Assembly: GCA_963794745.1 (NCBI GenBank) | Contig: CAWCEZ010000012.1 | Location: 1-64,000, forward strand | From: Fen-671 sp963794745 | Lineage (GTDB): Bacteria; Actinomycetota; Acidimicrobiia; Acidimicrobiales; Palsa-688 | Length of the DNA: 64,000 nt | Reading direction: 5' to 3' | Shown: one piece after another, positions 29,216 through 38,439 of the stretch | Position numbering within the stretch: the first letter of the stretch is position 1 | Layout: each line of letters starts with the position of its first letter | Position numbers and translations under genes: made by a program | Notes under the pieces: model-generated | Told to the model about the DNA's origin: nothing | Seen by the model: only the letters and a program-made list of their open reading frames with translations | Databases searched by the model: none

Positions 29216-29665
29216 TTACTTCGCCTCGGTCACGGCACGGACCTTGGCGACTCGTGCCTCTACGTCTGCCCGGAACTCCTCCAGAGCAGCCTGCTTGGCC
29301 TTGACGGTGCCGAGTAAGTGCTCTTGGAGGGCAAGGCACTCCCGGGCCAGCTGTGCCCGCTGTTCAGCCCCCGTGCGTTCGTCGTGGTACACCTCCCGGA
29401 TTTCTGCGAGCCGGTCATCATTGCGCAGTACGACGGCGATCTCGTCCAGGTTGAGCCCGAGCAGAGACTGCAGCTCGCGGATACGGGATACTCGGGCTAG
29501 GTCGTCCTCCGAATAGCGCCGCATCCCGCCAGCTGTCCGCCCACACGGCGTAATGAGCCCAAGCTGCTGATAGTACCGAAGGGCCCTTTCCGAGACGCCC
29601 AGGACGGAGGCCGCCGCGCCGATGTTGAGCAGCTCGCTCGGTCCTCCCGTTGCTGCCTCTTTCAC
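29216..29665 (-). CDS. MerR-family transcriptional regulator
   Basis: A 149-residue regulator with the MerR helix-turn-helix LLNIGAAASVLGVSERALRYYQQLGLITPCGRTAGGMRRYSEDDL at residues 12-56 and a coiled-coil dimerisation helix behind it. No metal-binding Cys pattern is present, so it is a small-molecule rather than metal sensor. It starts within the stop of the MFS gene (four-base overlap) and is the second gene of that operon. Confidence 0.92.
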   Translation of the reverse strand: MKEAATGGPSELLNIGAAASVLGVSERALRYYQQLGLITPCGRTAGGMRRYSEDDLARVSRIRELQSLLGLNLDEIAVVLRNDDRLAEIREVYHDERTGAEQRAQLARECLALQEHLLGTVKAKQAALEEFRADVEARVAKVRAVTEAK

Positions 29666-31455
29666 CGCGCCGTCGCCCCCAGGACCTCGTCCTCGACAAG
29701 CCCGGCCTCTGTTGCACTGTCGGCTGCACCCTCAGCCAGCTCCGCGGCCACGGAGCCGGCCTTGTGGACATAGCGCTTTCCACGAAGCGCGCTGGATATG
29801 ACGGCGATGACGGTGGCGCCGGCGGCGAAATCGAACGCGAGGTGGAGCCCGTGTGAGAACGGCTGAGAGATCAGCTTCGGGAAGAACGACCGGCCGGTCA
29901 CATAAGCCGCCTGGCTGGCGCTCAGGTGCGCCAGGGCGCCTGTTGGACCGAGCAGTTCCTTCACTGGGTTAAATCCGAGGAAAGCCGAAAACAGGCTACT
30001 TATTGGGGGTTGGTTGGCGACTAGGCGAGCGGCGCCACTCGGGACGCCCGCAGCAGTCAAACCACGGAATAGGTGCGTGGGCAGGTCCGCGGCCAAGCCG
30101 AGGGTCACTATCGTGAAAAACAGCCCCATCGACAGCACTGTCGCCGAGTTTTGGAAGGTGCTGAGCATCCCTGCACCGGCGCCCCGCTGGTCGGGAGGCA
30201 GGCTGTTCATCACCGAAGCCTGGTTGGGCGAGAAGAAAAGTCCCATCCCAACGGCGAACAGGAATATGAGCAAGGCGAACCAGATGTAGGTGAAGTTCAT
30301 CGGCAACAGCTCAAGGAGCAAGAAGGCGGCACCGCTAAGCACCAAGCCCCCGGTGGCCAGCCCTCGCGCACCCAAGCGATCAGACAGGATGCCCGAAATT
30401 GGCCCCATGACGAGGAACCCGAGCGTGAGCGGGATCATCGAGATACCTGCCCAGAGCGGGGTCTGGCTGAAGCTGTAACCATGCTGGGGGAGCCAGATCC
30501 CCTGTAGCCAGATGATCAACATGAACTGCAGCCCGCCCCGCCCAAGTGCACCGAGCAGACCGGCGATGTTGCCTGCTGTGAACGCTTTGATGCGGAACAA
30601 GCTGAGGCGGAACATTGGCTCGGGGGCCTTGGTCTCGATGTAAACGAACAAGCCAAGTATGGCGATGCCGCCGAAGACGCCCAGGAGCACCCATGGGTTG
30701 GTCCACCCTGTCGGGTGGCCGCCGTAGGGGAGCAGGGAGTAGATGATGCCCGTCAACAGGGCCACCAGGCCAACCGCGAACGTGGCGTTGCCCAGCCAGT
30801 CGATCCGGGCTGGGATCCGGATGCCATTGTCCTTCAGCTTGAGGTACGCCCAGACCGTGCCGAACAGCCCAAAGGGCACCGACACAAGGAACACGAGGCG
30901 CCATTCGATTGGGGCCAGGACGCCGCCAAGGACCAGGCCGATGAACGAGCCACTGATGGCGGCCATCCCATTGATCCCCATCGCCTTACCGCGCTCGTTA
31001 GCAGGGAAGGCGTCGGTCAAGATCGCGCTCGAGTTGGCGAACAAGAAGGCCCCGCCTACCCCCTGGAAGACGCGCATAACGATGATCCAAAAGGCCCGAT
31101 CCGCGCCGCTCATCCATGTCACCGAGAGCAATACGGAGAACAATGTGAAGACCGCGAAACCGAGGTTGTACATCTTGACACGGCCATAAATGTCGCCGAC
31201 TCGGCCCAAGCTCACGACGAGTACGGCCGTTACGAGCAAGAACCCCATGAACACCCAAAGGAAGTACGAAGTGTTGGAGGCTGTCAGGGGGTTGAGATTG
31301 ATGCCCCGGAAGATGTCAGGCAACGAGATCAACAAGATGGACTGGTTGATGGTTACCATCAGGACGCCCAGGGTTGTGTTTGACAGGGCTATCCACTTGT
31401 AGGGGATGCCGCGCCTTGCCTCCTGCGGCCGCCCTCCAGGAACGGTTCGAGCCAT
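29662..31455 (-). CDS. MFS transporter, DHA2 family
   Basis: A 597-residue, roughly 14-TM exporter. Segments include GRVGDIYGRVKMYNLGFAVF (motif A) and GSFIGLVLGGVLAPIEWRLVFLVSVPFGLFG (motif C region). A longer extracytoplasmic loop lies before the last TM. It has a ribosome site GAAGGAGAG before ATG 31455. It is co-transcribed with the MerR regulator that follows it, and a MerR-like palindrome lies upstream. Confidence 0.9.
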   Translation of the reverse strand: MARTVPGGRPQEARRGIPYKWIALSNTTLGVLMVTINQSILLISLPDIFRGINLNPLTASNTSYFLWVFMGFLLVTAVLVVSLGRVGDIYGRVKMYNLGFAVFTLFSVLLSVTWMSGADRAFWIIVMRVFQGVGGAFLFANSSAILTDAFPANERGKAMGINGMAAISGSFIGLVLGGVLAPIEWRLVFLVSVPFGLFGTVWAYLKLKDNGIRIPARIDWLGNATFAVGLVALLTGIIYSLLPYGGHPTGWTNPWVLLGVFGGIAILGLFVYIETKAPEPMFRLSLFRIKAFTAGNIAGLLGALGRGGLQFMLIIWLQGIWLPQHGYSFSQTPLWAGISMIPLTLGFLVMGPISGILSDRLGARGLATGGLVLSGAAFLLLELLPMNFTYIWFALLIFLFAVGMGLFFSPNQASVMNSLPPDQRGAGAGMLSTFQNSATVLSMGLFFTIVTLGLAADLPTHLFRGLTAAGVPSGAARLVANQPPISSLFSAFLGFNPVKELLGPTGALAHLSASQAAYVTGRSFFPKLISQPFSHGLHLAFDFAAGATVIAVISSALRGKRYVHKAGSVAAELAEGAADSATEAGLVEDEVLGATAR

Positions 31456-31499
31456 CGTCGCGCGCTCTCCTTCTCGTGACGTTCCCGTAAGCGTATATT

Positions 31500-31520
31500 G
31501 CCCTTGACGTTAACGTGAGC
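31500..31520. promoter_or_regulatory. Palindrome, candidate MerR operator
   Basis: ACGTTAACGT (31507-31516) is a perfect 10-bp palindrome, extendable to T-n-ACGTTAACGT-n-A, 50 bases upstream of the MFS ATG. A TATACG-like -10 follows on the minus strand. MerR proteins bind such dyads between -35 and -10, and a MerR gene is in this operon. Confidence 0.6.
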
Positions 31521-31563
31521 TTTTGCGCGAGAGGCCCGGCATGCTGGGCGTTTGGCTAGCCCA

Positions 31564-33486
31564 TCAAGGGTCCGGCACCTTGGCCGAAGCTTGGCTTGTG
31601 GCATACCGCTGATAGCCCACCCGCCGGGCCTGGCCCGAGGCCAAGGCTGACCGCAGGGCTTCTCGGAAGCGCCCAGGGCCCCAGTAGCGCGCCCCTAGAG
31701 CCCGGGAGAGATCGGCTCCCGAATGTGTGCGCCCGTCGCCGAGGGCGGTGACGATGGCGTTGACTTCCTCCGCCAGGTATGGGTTGGGGTGGGGGTAGGC
31801 CGACATTTGAGGCCTGGGGGCCCACGTGGCCCCAACCGGTCTCCGTGGTAGTGGATAGGGGGTCGCCTGGCGCGATCGGGGAGCGGCGGCCGAGGAGCTG
31901 TACTTGCCCTTGGGACCTTCCGCGGCCGGGGCCCCTCCTGTGTTCTCTGCTGAGAGAGGAGCGGCCACCTCCTCCAAGCTCTTCTGTTCGGCGTCCACCC
32001 CGAGGAACATCTCGACCACGCCTGCGGCGATCATGAGCGCCGCGCCGATGACGTAGCCGATGGTTGTGTCACCAGGCCGCCCGGTGGCGATGAGATGCCC
32101 AAACAGGACCGGTCCAATGATGCCACCGAGGCCGGTGCCCACCGCATAGAAAAAGGCGATGGCAAGGGCTCGGGTCTCCATTGGGAAGATTTCGCTCACG
32201 GTCAGGTAGGCGGCGCTGGCCCCGGCCGAGGCGAAGAAGAAAATCACCATCCAAGCGATTGTCTGGCTCGTGGAGGTGAGGGCCCCCGCGTCGAACAGCC
32301 ATGCGGTGACGACAAGCAAGGTGCCAGAGACCAGGTAGCTCCCTGCGATCATCGGTCGCCGTCCGACGATGTCGAAGAGACGCCCGAGGATGAGCGGCCC
32401 GAGGAAATTTCCCGCGGCGAACGCGATCAGGTAGTAACCGACATCGGACGACGAGACATGGTAGAAGGTCGTCAGGACCAACGAGTACGTAAAAAAGATG
32501 GCGTTGTACAAGAACGCTTGCCCGATAAAGAGAGATAGACCGAGCACAGTTCGCCGTGGGTATTGGAAGAACACCACCCGGGCTACCTGCCAGAAACCCA
32601 TGGTTTCCCGCTCGTGCACCTCGATGGGGTCACCCGGGTCCTTCAGCTTCTGGCCGGTCGATGCTTCGACTTGGCGCTCGATGTCGGCCACTATCCCCTC
32701 GGCCTCGTCACCGCGCCCGTGGGTGTACAGCCACCGGGGGCTCTCGGGAAGGTTCCTGCGCACGAACAGAACGCACAGTCCTAGCGCGGCCCCCATGAAG
32801 AAGCAGACCCTCCAACCGAGGTCGAGAGCAACCAGCTTGGGGTCGAGCAGGACGAGGGTCGCGGCCGCGCCTGCAGCCGTGCCCAACCAATACGAACCGT
32901 TCACGAGCAGGTCTACTGTTCCCCGCACTCGGGCCGGGATGAGCTCGTCGATGGCCGAATTGATGGCAGCGTACTCACCGCCGATGCCCATACCCGTGAG
33001 GAAGCGGAATGCGAAGAACATCCAGGCGTCTTGCGAGGTTGCCGTGAGGATTGTGGCTGTCAGGTACACGCCCAGGGTGACGAGGAATAGCCGCTTGCGC
33101 CCGAGCCGGTCGGTGAGGTGGCCGAAAAGAAGGGCGCCCACACAGGCGCCGGCGATGTACGTCCCGGCGGCGTCTCCCACTTGCGCGGTGGTGATGCTGA
33201 TGCCGCTGTGGGCCTTGGTAATCGTGCTCCCGACGGCGCCGACGATGGTGACTTCGAGCCCGTCAAGGATCCACACGGTGCCCAGCCCGATAAGCACCAT
33301 CCAGTGCCAGCGAGACCACGGGAGCCGGTCCAGCCGGCCGGGCACCTTGGTTTTGACGACGTCCTCGTTCGCTCCCGGGCGTCCGCCTCGCGCATTCGTG
33401 ACCCCGGCATTGCCGCCTGGGGGCCGTGGTACTACCCCTGGCCCCGTCCCATTCGTCCGAGCTGAGATGTCCGTGGTCGTTTTCAC
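31564..33486 (-). CDS. MFS metabolite:H+ symporter with winged-helix-like C-terminal tail
   Basis: Residues 55-510 form a 12-TM sugar-porter-like MFS carrier: WILDGLEVTIVGAVG in TM1, GHLTDRLGRKRLFLV after TM2, RFLTGMGIGGEYAAI in TM4 and PESPRWLYTHGRGDEAE in the central loop. This resembles the aromatic acid/sialate symporter subgroup. A basic Pro/Ala-rich linker follows. The last 75 residues (EEVNAIVTALGDGRTHSGADLSRALG...FREALRSALASGQARRVGYQRYA) look like a small winged-helix domain. An N-terminal 50-residue Gly/Thr-rich leader precedes TM1. The substrate is unknown. It stands in its own transcription unit. Confidence 0.87.
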   Translation of the reverse strand: MKTTTDISARTNGTGPGVVPRPPGGNAGVTNARGGRPGANEDVVKTKVPGRLDRLPWSRWHWMVLIGLGTVWILDGLEVTIVGAVGSTITKAHSGISITTAQVGDAAGTYIAGACVGALLFGHLTDRLGRKRLFLVTLGVYLTATILTATSQDAWMFFAFRFLTGMGIGGEYAAINSAIDELIPARVRGTVDLLVNGSYWLGTAAGAAATLVLLDPKLVALDLGWRVCFFMGAALGLCVLFVRRNLPESPRWLYTHGRGDEAEGIVADIERQVEASTGQKLKDPGDPIEVHERETMGFWQVARVVFFQYPRRTVLGLSLFIGQAFLYNAIFFTYSLVLTTFYHVSSSDVGYYLIAFAAGNFLGPLILGRLFDIVGRRPMIAGSYLVSGTLLVVTAWLFDAGALTSTSQTIAWMVIFFFASAGASAAYLTVSEIFPMETRALAIAFFYAVGTGLGGIIGPVLFGHLIATGRPGDTTIGYVIGAALMIAAGVVEMFLGVDAEQKSLEEVAAPLSAENTGGAPAAEGPKGKYSSSAAAPRSRQATPYPLPRRPVGATWAPRPQMSAYPHPNPYLAEEVNAIVTALGDGRTHSGADLSRALGARYWGPGRFREALRSALASGQARRVGYQRYATSQASAKVPDP

Positions 33487-33665
33487 AGGGCCTTAGTACC
33501 CCAACCCAGCTCTTCGCGAAACGCCAGAAGACCACGGCGGTTTTCCCATTCCGGTGGGCTTGGCGCGAGCAGGCCAACGGGCCCGTTACGAGGTCGCGAC
33601 CATCTAAGAGATGAATACTCGAGCCGTTATCCCCCGCTGCGAGGCCGAGTAATCATGTCGGCTGG

Positions 33666-34709
33666 CTATTCCCCGCGGTCGGCCACTACGAGGATCTTCA
33701 CCTCGTTACCGGACGTTATGGCAGCAAAGGCTTGCGCTGCGTCGGAGAGGGGGAACGTGGCGGTGATCAACCGGTCGGCATCGAAAGCCCCGGCGGCGAG
33801 GATGTCGACGGCTCTGTCGAAGTCCTCCCAACGGTATGTGGCGGAGCCCTGCAGGCGCACCTGGTATTCCTGGACCACGGGAAGGTCGATGGTTACCGGC
33901 TTGCGAGCGCCTCCAACGACCACGACGGTGCCACCTTTCACCGCCATCTTGATCGCCGAGCCCAGCGTGGCTTCGTTGGCCACACAGTCGAAAACGAAGT
34001 CGGCACTCTCGCCCAGTTCGCCACGCACCACTTGGGCCAGGTCGTCCGCTCGGGCATCGACAGTAGCGGTGGCACCAAGCGCCAGCGCGAGCTCGCGCTT
34101 GGCCGCCATCATGTCGGTGGTCACGACCTTGCCCGCCCCAGCGTGGCGAGCCGCGACGAGGGTCAGCAGCCCGATGGTGCCGGCACCAAGGACCGCAACG
34201 GTTTTACCGGTAAGGTCGCCCGCCAGACGTACGGCGTGCACCGGCGTCGCCAAAGGTTCGATGAGCGCGGCCTGGTGGTCGCTGAAAGTGGTGGGTATTT
34301 TGTGTAGCCGCCCGGCCGGCACCGAAAAGACGTCCGCCATGCCACCCTCTCGGTAGCCACAGCCGAAGAACTCCAGGTTTTCACAGAGGTTCTCGGCACC
34401 ATTGCGGCAGGGCTTGCAGTGGCCGCATACCAGGGTCGGCTCCACCGTCACCCGTTCGCCGACGACGACCTGGTCCACGCCGTCGGCGGCAGCGACCACC
34501 ACGCCGACAACTTCATGGCCCGGGTAATAGGGAGGCTTGAAAAAGGCGTGCTCGCCGTGTGCGCCGGCCTTGTCCGAACCGCACACCCCCGATACCAGCA
34601 TCCTGACCAATGCCTCGCCGGGCCTGAGGTCCGGCAACGCCTCCCCGACCACCTCGACAACGTCCGGTGCGCTTACAAGGACTCTGCGACGGTCAAATTG
34701 GCTGGTCAA
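33666..34709 (-). CDS. Zinc-dependent medium-chain alcohol/polyol dehydrogenase
   Basis: A 347-residue MDR-family enzyme. The catalytic zinc site is suggested by GVCGSDKAGAHG and PGHEVVGVV. The structural zinc loop has Cys residues in VCGHCKPCRNGAENLCENLEFFG, and the coenzyme-binding fold is VAVLGAGTIGLLTLVAARHAGA. The lysine after CGSD (usually Trp/Ile/Phe) is unusual. It could be a sorbitol, threonine or butanediol dehydrogenase-like enzyme; the substrate cannot be set. Downstream of the aquaporin gene on the same strand. Confidence 0.9.
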   Translation of the reverse strand: MTSQFDRRRVLVSAPDVVEVVGEALPDLRPGEALVRMLVSGVCGSDKAGAHGEHAFFKPPYYPGHEVVGVVVAAADGVDQVVVGERVTVEPTLVCGHCKPCRNGAENLCENLEFFGCGYREGGMADVFSVPAGRLHKIPTTFSDHQAALIEPLATPVHAVRLAGDLTGKTVAVLGAGTIGLLTLVAARHAGAGKVVTTDMMAAKRELALALGATATVDARADDLAQVVRGELGESADFVFDCVANEATLGSAIKMAVKGGTVVVVGGARKPVTIDLPVVQEYQVRLQGSATYRWEDFDRAVDILAAGAFDADRLITATFPLSDAAQAFAAITSGNEVKILVVADRGE

Positions 34710-34868
34710 AGTTTCTTCCTCTGAAGGGCTCGAGCATACTCGGTGATAACGGCGCGGACCTCCCGCAACCGAGAGCCCGGCGGCCCCGAGAGGCGGGGGA
34801 AGTGATGCTACGGTTCTCGAATATCACGAGGACGACGTGGTCCATGGCGCTCGCCCGACTTAGCGCCG

Positions 34869-35684
34869 TCATGGGCTTGGGGCCGTCCCTTGCGCGGCTT
34901 GGTCGCCTGCGGGGCTCGGTGGGCCGCGCAGTACCCAGGCGATCCCCACGGCAATGACGCCGCCCACTACTGGCCCTATCAAGTACACCCACCAGTCGGC
35001 CCAGTGGCCGCCGACGATGGCTGGCCCGAGGGAGCGGGCGGGGTTCATGGACGCTCCCGAGACCGGTGCCGCCCACAGGCCGGCGAGGACAATGTAGCCC
35101 CCGACCGCGAGCGCGGCGTTGGCACCGATGTTGCGCGCCCCCGATGCGGTGCCCAGGATCACGCTTACAAGCCCGACCGTTAGCACTCCCTCAATGAGGA
35201 CCGTGGTGGCCGCACTGGTCCCGGGGCTGGGGAGGGTCGCACCGAGGTGCCCGATGTTACCGAAGCTCGCTCGGAGGAACGCTGCGGCCAAGGCACTGCC
35301 GATGAGCTGGGCAGCCACATACCCAGGCACTCGCCTCCAGGGAAAGTTCCGGCGGAGGGCGAACGCGATGGTCACGGCCGGGTTGAGATGGGCGCCGCTG
35401 ATGGTGCCCATGAAGTAAATGGTCGCCATGACCATAAGCCCGGGCGCGACCACTCGGGCGTCGAGGGGGACTTCCCCGTGGCTGCGGGCATTGACTACCG
35501 CAGCGCCTGCGGCCACAAGGACGAGCAAGAAGGTACCTAAAGCCTCGGAAAACAGGCGGCGCCACTCGAAGGAGAGGTCGTCGAAGTCCCGCGTCCACGC
35601 TGTTTGAAGACCGACCGGTTCCTGGAGGTGCAGCGGCGTTTGCCCGTAGCGAGCTGGGGTCTCGTCCGTTCGGTAACCCGTCAC
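34869..35684 (-). CDS. MIP-family aquaporin
   Basis: Membrane channel for water or small neutral solutes, 271 residues. Both pore motifs are present: HLNPAVTIAF (first NPA) and ASMNPARSLGP (second NPA with the following Arg). Six TM segments surround them. The residues look more AqpZ-like than GlpF-like. A 40-residue cytosolic leader precedes TM1. The start overlaps the stop of the maleylpyruvate-isomerase-like gene by four bases. Confidence 0.92.
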   Translation of the reverse strand: MTGYRTDETPARYGQTPLHLQEPVGLQTAWTRDFDDLSFEWRRLFSEALGTFLLVLVAAGAAVVNARSHGEVPLDARVVAPGLMVMATIYFMGTISGAHLNPAVTIAFALRRNFPWRRVPGYVAAQLIGSALAAAFLRASFGNIGHLGATLPSPGTSAATTVLIEGVLTVGLVSVILGTASGARNIGANAALAVGGYIVLAGLWAAPVSGASMNPARSLGPAIVGGHWADWWVYLIGPVVGGVIAVGIAWVLRGPPSPAGDQAAQGTAPSP

Positions 35685-36352
35685 CAGGGGGCTAACTCGA
35701 TATTGCCCGGGGCCCGACCTCGTCCTGCCAACCAGACGACGAGGTCCACCGAGTCCTCGGGACGCTGCACCCTCTCAGGGACGGAGGCGAGGAGCATTGG
35801 CAGCTCCCACGCGACGTACTCCGGCGACCAGTCCGAAGGTTTGTACCCCAACCCGAGGTCGACGTGGTGCATCTCCACCTCGCGCAATCTCCGCACCGGG
35901 CTCGCGGTCGTGGGCCACTGGTCGCCGGCGCGGAACTCGGGGTGCGGCCAGTTGGATGCGGCGCTCTGTTCCCAGGCGAGCTCCAGCCGCACCTGGGAGG
36001 CGCGTAAGTCCTCCAACAGCTCTGCTGGCGGGCGCGTAGACCCTTGAGATATGTCCGCATTCCTCTGCGCGCTCCCGCCCGGGTAACGAGGTAGGTCTTC
36101 GCCGCGCAGTGCCGCTTCGAGGCGCCTGGTGTGGCCGTCTGCATTACGGGCGAGGTGAGCCACGACGTGGCCGACTGTCCAGCCGGGCAACAGGCTCGGG
36201 GAGCTGACTTGCAGGTCCGTGACCGTTGCGATCGTCCCAAGAAGGCGACCGTGTGCGGCCCGGCACAGTTCGACCGCTACTGCGGGGTCCTCGTCGAGGT
36301 CTGGCACAACGTCAGCCTTACACATTGGGATGCCAATGCTCGGGCGCAGCAT
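35681..36352 (-). CDS. Maleylpyruvate isomerase-type (mycothiol-dependent) family protein
   Basis: DinB/MDMPI-fold protein. The signature LLPGWTVGHVVAHLARNADGHTRRLEAALRGED contains the first metal-type His. EVEMHHVDLGLGYKPSDW carries the conserved His-His-x-Asp. Family members often use mycothiol as cofactor, which fits an actinobacterial host. It has 223 residues. It is the first gene of an apparent operon with the aquaporin and perhaps the dehydrogenase. The actual reaction is unknown. Confidence 0.88.
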   Translation of the reverse strand: MLRPSIGIPMCKADVVPDLDEDPAVAVELCRAAHGRLLGTIATVTDLQVSSPSLLPGWTVGHVVAHLARNADGHTRRLEAALRGEDLPRYPGGSAQRNADISQGSTRPPAELLEDLRASQVRLELAWEQSAASNWPHPEFRAGDQWPTTASPVRRLREVEMHHVDLGLGYKPSDWSPEYVAWELPMLLASVPERVQRPEDSVDLVVWLAGRGRAPGNIELAPW

Positions 36353-36358
36353 GGCCTC

Positions 36359-37519
36359 TCAGGTGGTGCCTCGGGGCACTAGCGCTTTGGCAAGCAGGGT
36401 CATCGGGTGCACGACGTTAACGCCGCTCGCAGCGAGATGCATCGAGCAGCCAGGGTTAGCGCTGACAACGACATCGGCTGCGGCCCGCTCGATGGCTGCG
36501 AGCTTGCGCTTCTTGATAAGCGTCGCCATCTCGGGCTCGAGCACGGAGTATGCGCCTCCGGCGCCGCAGCACAAACCTTCGTCGTCAAGCTCGACCAGTT
36601 CTCTGACGTAGGGCGCCAAGACAGTTCGTGTTGCCAGGTGGGCGCGCTGCACGTGCCGAAGATGGCAAGGATCTTGCACGGCTACTCGTAAGTCCAGTGG
36701 CTCGCGGGCCGGGAGACGGTCCATATGTCCCGCCAACCACTCAGACGCATCGAAAACACGCTCCGAAAACTTGGTGGCGTCGCTTGTCCCGAGGAGGTGA
36801 CCGTACTCCTTCATCGCCGCCCCACACCCCGCTGAGCCAACTAGTACGGGCTGATCTCCGGATAACTCGCGTATTGCCTGCCTCGCCAACTTCCTTGTTC
36901 GGCCGGTCAAGCCGGCGTGGGCTTGAAGAGCGCCGCAGCAAGGGGCACTGTCACCGGTTGGGCGAACTGTGAAACCGGCTGCTTCGATTACCAGCTGGGT
37001 GTCGATGTGGACGCTGCGCTGCCAGGCGTCCATGACGCAGCCGGTGAACAGGTACACGTCATCTCCTGATGCGTGCATCTCTGGCTGGCGGCGAGGTAGC
37101 GGAGGTAGCCCAAGTTTTTTCGGGATGAGCGCAGCCGCTTGGGCAACGCTTAGGGCCTTTGTGCCTGCCCGCAACAAGCGAGGATGGCTTAGGGGCAAGA
37201 ACGCCACCCGCTGCCATTGTGGCGTCATCTGGTGAGTACCTGCCAGGGTTTCGCGTACCGTCTCCATTAGGTGCCCAAAAGGGACGCTGCTTGGGCAGGC
37301 GGTTTCGCAGCCTCGGCACTGCACGCAGGTCTCAAAGGAGCGGCGTACGTCAAAGGTGACTGGAGCATCATCGTTTTGTACCTCCCGCATGAGCGCGATG
37401 CGACCACGAGGTGAGAAGCTCTCGTCCCCTGTCACTCTGAAAGTGGGGCAGTGGGGCAGGCAGAGCCCGCACTGAACGCAGCTGGCTAGCTCGTCGGGCT
37501 TGAGGTGGAGGTCCATCAC
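36359..37519 (-). CDS. glcF: Glycolate oxidase iron-sulfur subunit
   Basis: Electron-transfer subunit of membrane-associated glycolate oxidase. Two [4Fe-4S] ferredoxin motifs are at the N-terminus: CVQCGLCLPHCPTF and CVQCRGCETACPSS. Two CCG-type domains follow (FTGCVMDAW...APCCGALQAHAG and PCHLRHVQR...GLCCGAGGAYSV). It has 386 residues. The start overlaps the glcE stop, as the third gene of the glcDEF set. Confidence 0.94.
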   Translation of the reverse strand: MMDLHLKPDELASCVQCGLCLPHCPTFRVTGDESFSPRGRIALMREVQNDDAPVTFDVRRSFETCVQCRGCETACPSSVPFGHLMETVRETLAGTHQMTPQWQRVAFLPLSHPRLLRAGTKALSVAQAAALIPKKLGLPPLPRRQPEMHASGDDVYLFTGCVMDAWQRSVHIDTQLVIEAAGFTVRPTGDSAPCCGALQAHAGLTGRTRKLARQAIRELSGDQPVLVGSAGCGAAMKEYGHLLGTSDATKFSERVFDASEWLAGHMDRLPAREPLDLRVAVQDPCHLRHVQRAHLATRTVLAPYVRELVELDDEGLCCGAGGAYSVLEPEMATLIKKRKLAAIERAAADVVVSANPGCSMHLAASGVNVVHPMTLLAKALVPRGTT

Positions 37520-38439
37520 GCGCTCCTCATTGCGCTACGGCCCGGGTTGAGCCTTCCTGTCGGGTCGAACTGCTGCTTCACTCGTTCAGCCAATGCCACG
37601 ATGCTCGGCGATGGCGCGTGCAACGGCTGGGGCACGCTGGCTAAGACGGTCCCAGCGCCTATGGAAGCTACGAACGGCCCGAGGGCGTACGGCTCGAGGT
37701 GGCGCAGGTCGCTAGGCCGTAGCGACCAACGGTGCGCCGGGAGCTCGGGAGGCCCGGCGCCTTCGGCCCAGACCCCTATCGAAGCCAAGGCATCTTGCTG
37801 GCTTCGCACGTCCGCCGCGTAGCCTTCGAGCTCAACAAAGGTGCGTGTGCCGTCCCACAACACCGCCGAGGGTCGCGAGACAGCCCGCAGGACCGTGAAG
37901 GGGTCGCTGTCCGACGACTCGAACCACCGGGAGATAGGCGGGATAGGGTTCGTGCGCAAGATCACCTCGGCGATCAGGCCCAGCGTGCCCAGCGAGCCGA
38001 CAATAAGGCGGGGTAGGTCAAAACCGCTGACGTTTTTTACCGTAGGACCGCCGGATTTGACCACGGCCCCCTCTGCCGAGACGTAGCACAGTTGCAGCAC
38101 GCAGTCGCGTACGCGTCCTCGCCCGAGTACCGACAAGTCATTTTCTCCCACGGCCAGGGCACCCCCGATCGTCCCACCTCGACGGGCTAGGGCTGTCCGT
38201 TGGCCCCGCGAAGCGAGTTCGGCGTGGAGCTCCGCCACGGTCGTCCCGGCCCGCACTCGCACCGTCATCTCTTCGGGCCGGTGTTCGAGGATCCCAAGCG
38301 GTGCCTTTACCAAATAGGTGCCCGGCTTGAGTTCCCCGCCCACGTGCCATCTGCTCCGCGACCCCTCGACGGCTACCGGTCCCGTGCCACCGATGTCGGA
38401 CGCGAAGACAGCCATATGCGGGTCCACAGCAGTCGTCAC
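37516..38439 (-). CDS. glcE: Glycolate oxidase FAD-binding subunit GlcE
   Basis: Smaller FAD-binding subunit. The FAD_binding_4 part reads MTVRVRAGTTVAELHAELASRGQ, GGTIGGALAVGENDL, RDCVLQLCYVSAEGAVVKSGGPTVKNVSGFDLPRLIVGSLGTLGLIAEV. The C-terminal residues ending FDPTGRLNPGR are typical. The GTG at 38439 overlaps the glcD stop as GTGA and is preferred to the open-frame start at 38487. It has 307 residues. Confidence 0.92.
   Translation of the reverse strand: MTTAVDPHMAVFASDIGGTGPVAVEGSRSRWHVGGELKPGTYLVKAPLGILEHRPEEMTVRVRAGTTVAELHAELASRGQRTALARRGGTIGGALAVGENDLSVLGRGRVRDCVLQLCYVSAEGAVVKSGGPTVKNVSGFDLPRLIVGSLGTLGLIAEVILRTNPIPPISRWFESSDSDPFTVLRAVSRPSAVLWDGTRTFVELEGYAADVRSQQDALASIGVWAEGAGPPELPAHRWSLRPSDLRHLEPYALGPFVASIGAGTVLASVPQPLHAPSPSIVALAERVKQQFDPTGRLNPGRSAMRSA

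Noticed and set aside
30715..33496. Long plus-strand frames opposite the two MFS genes
   Set aside because: They mirror membrane-protein codons in antisense and have no credible start or family match.
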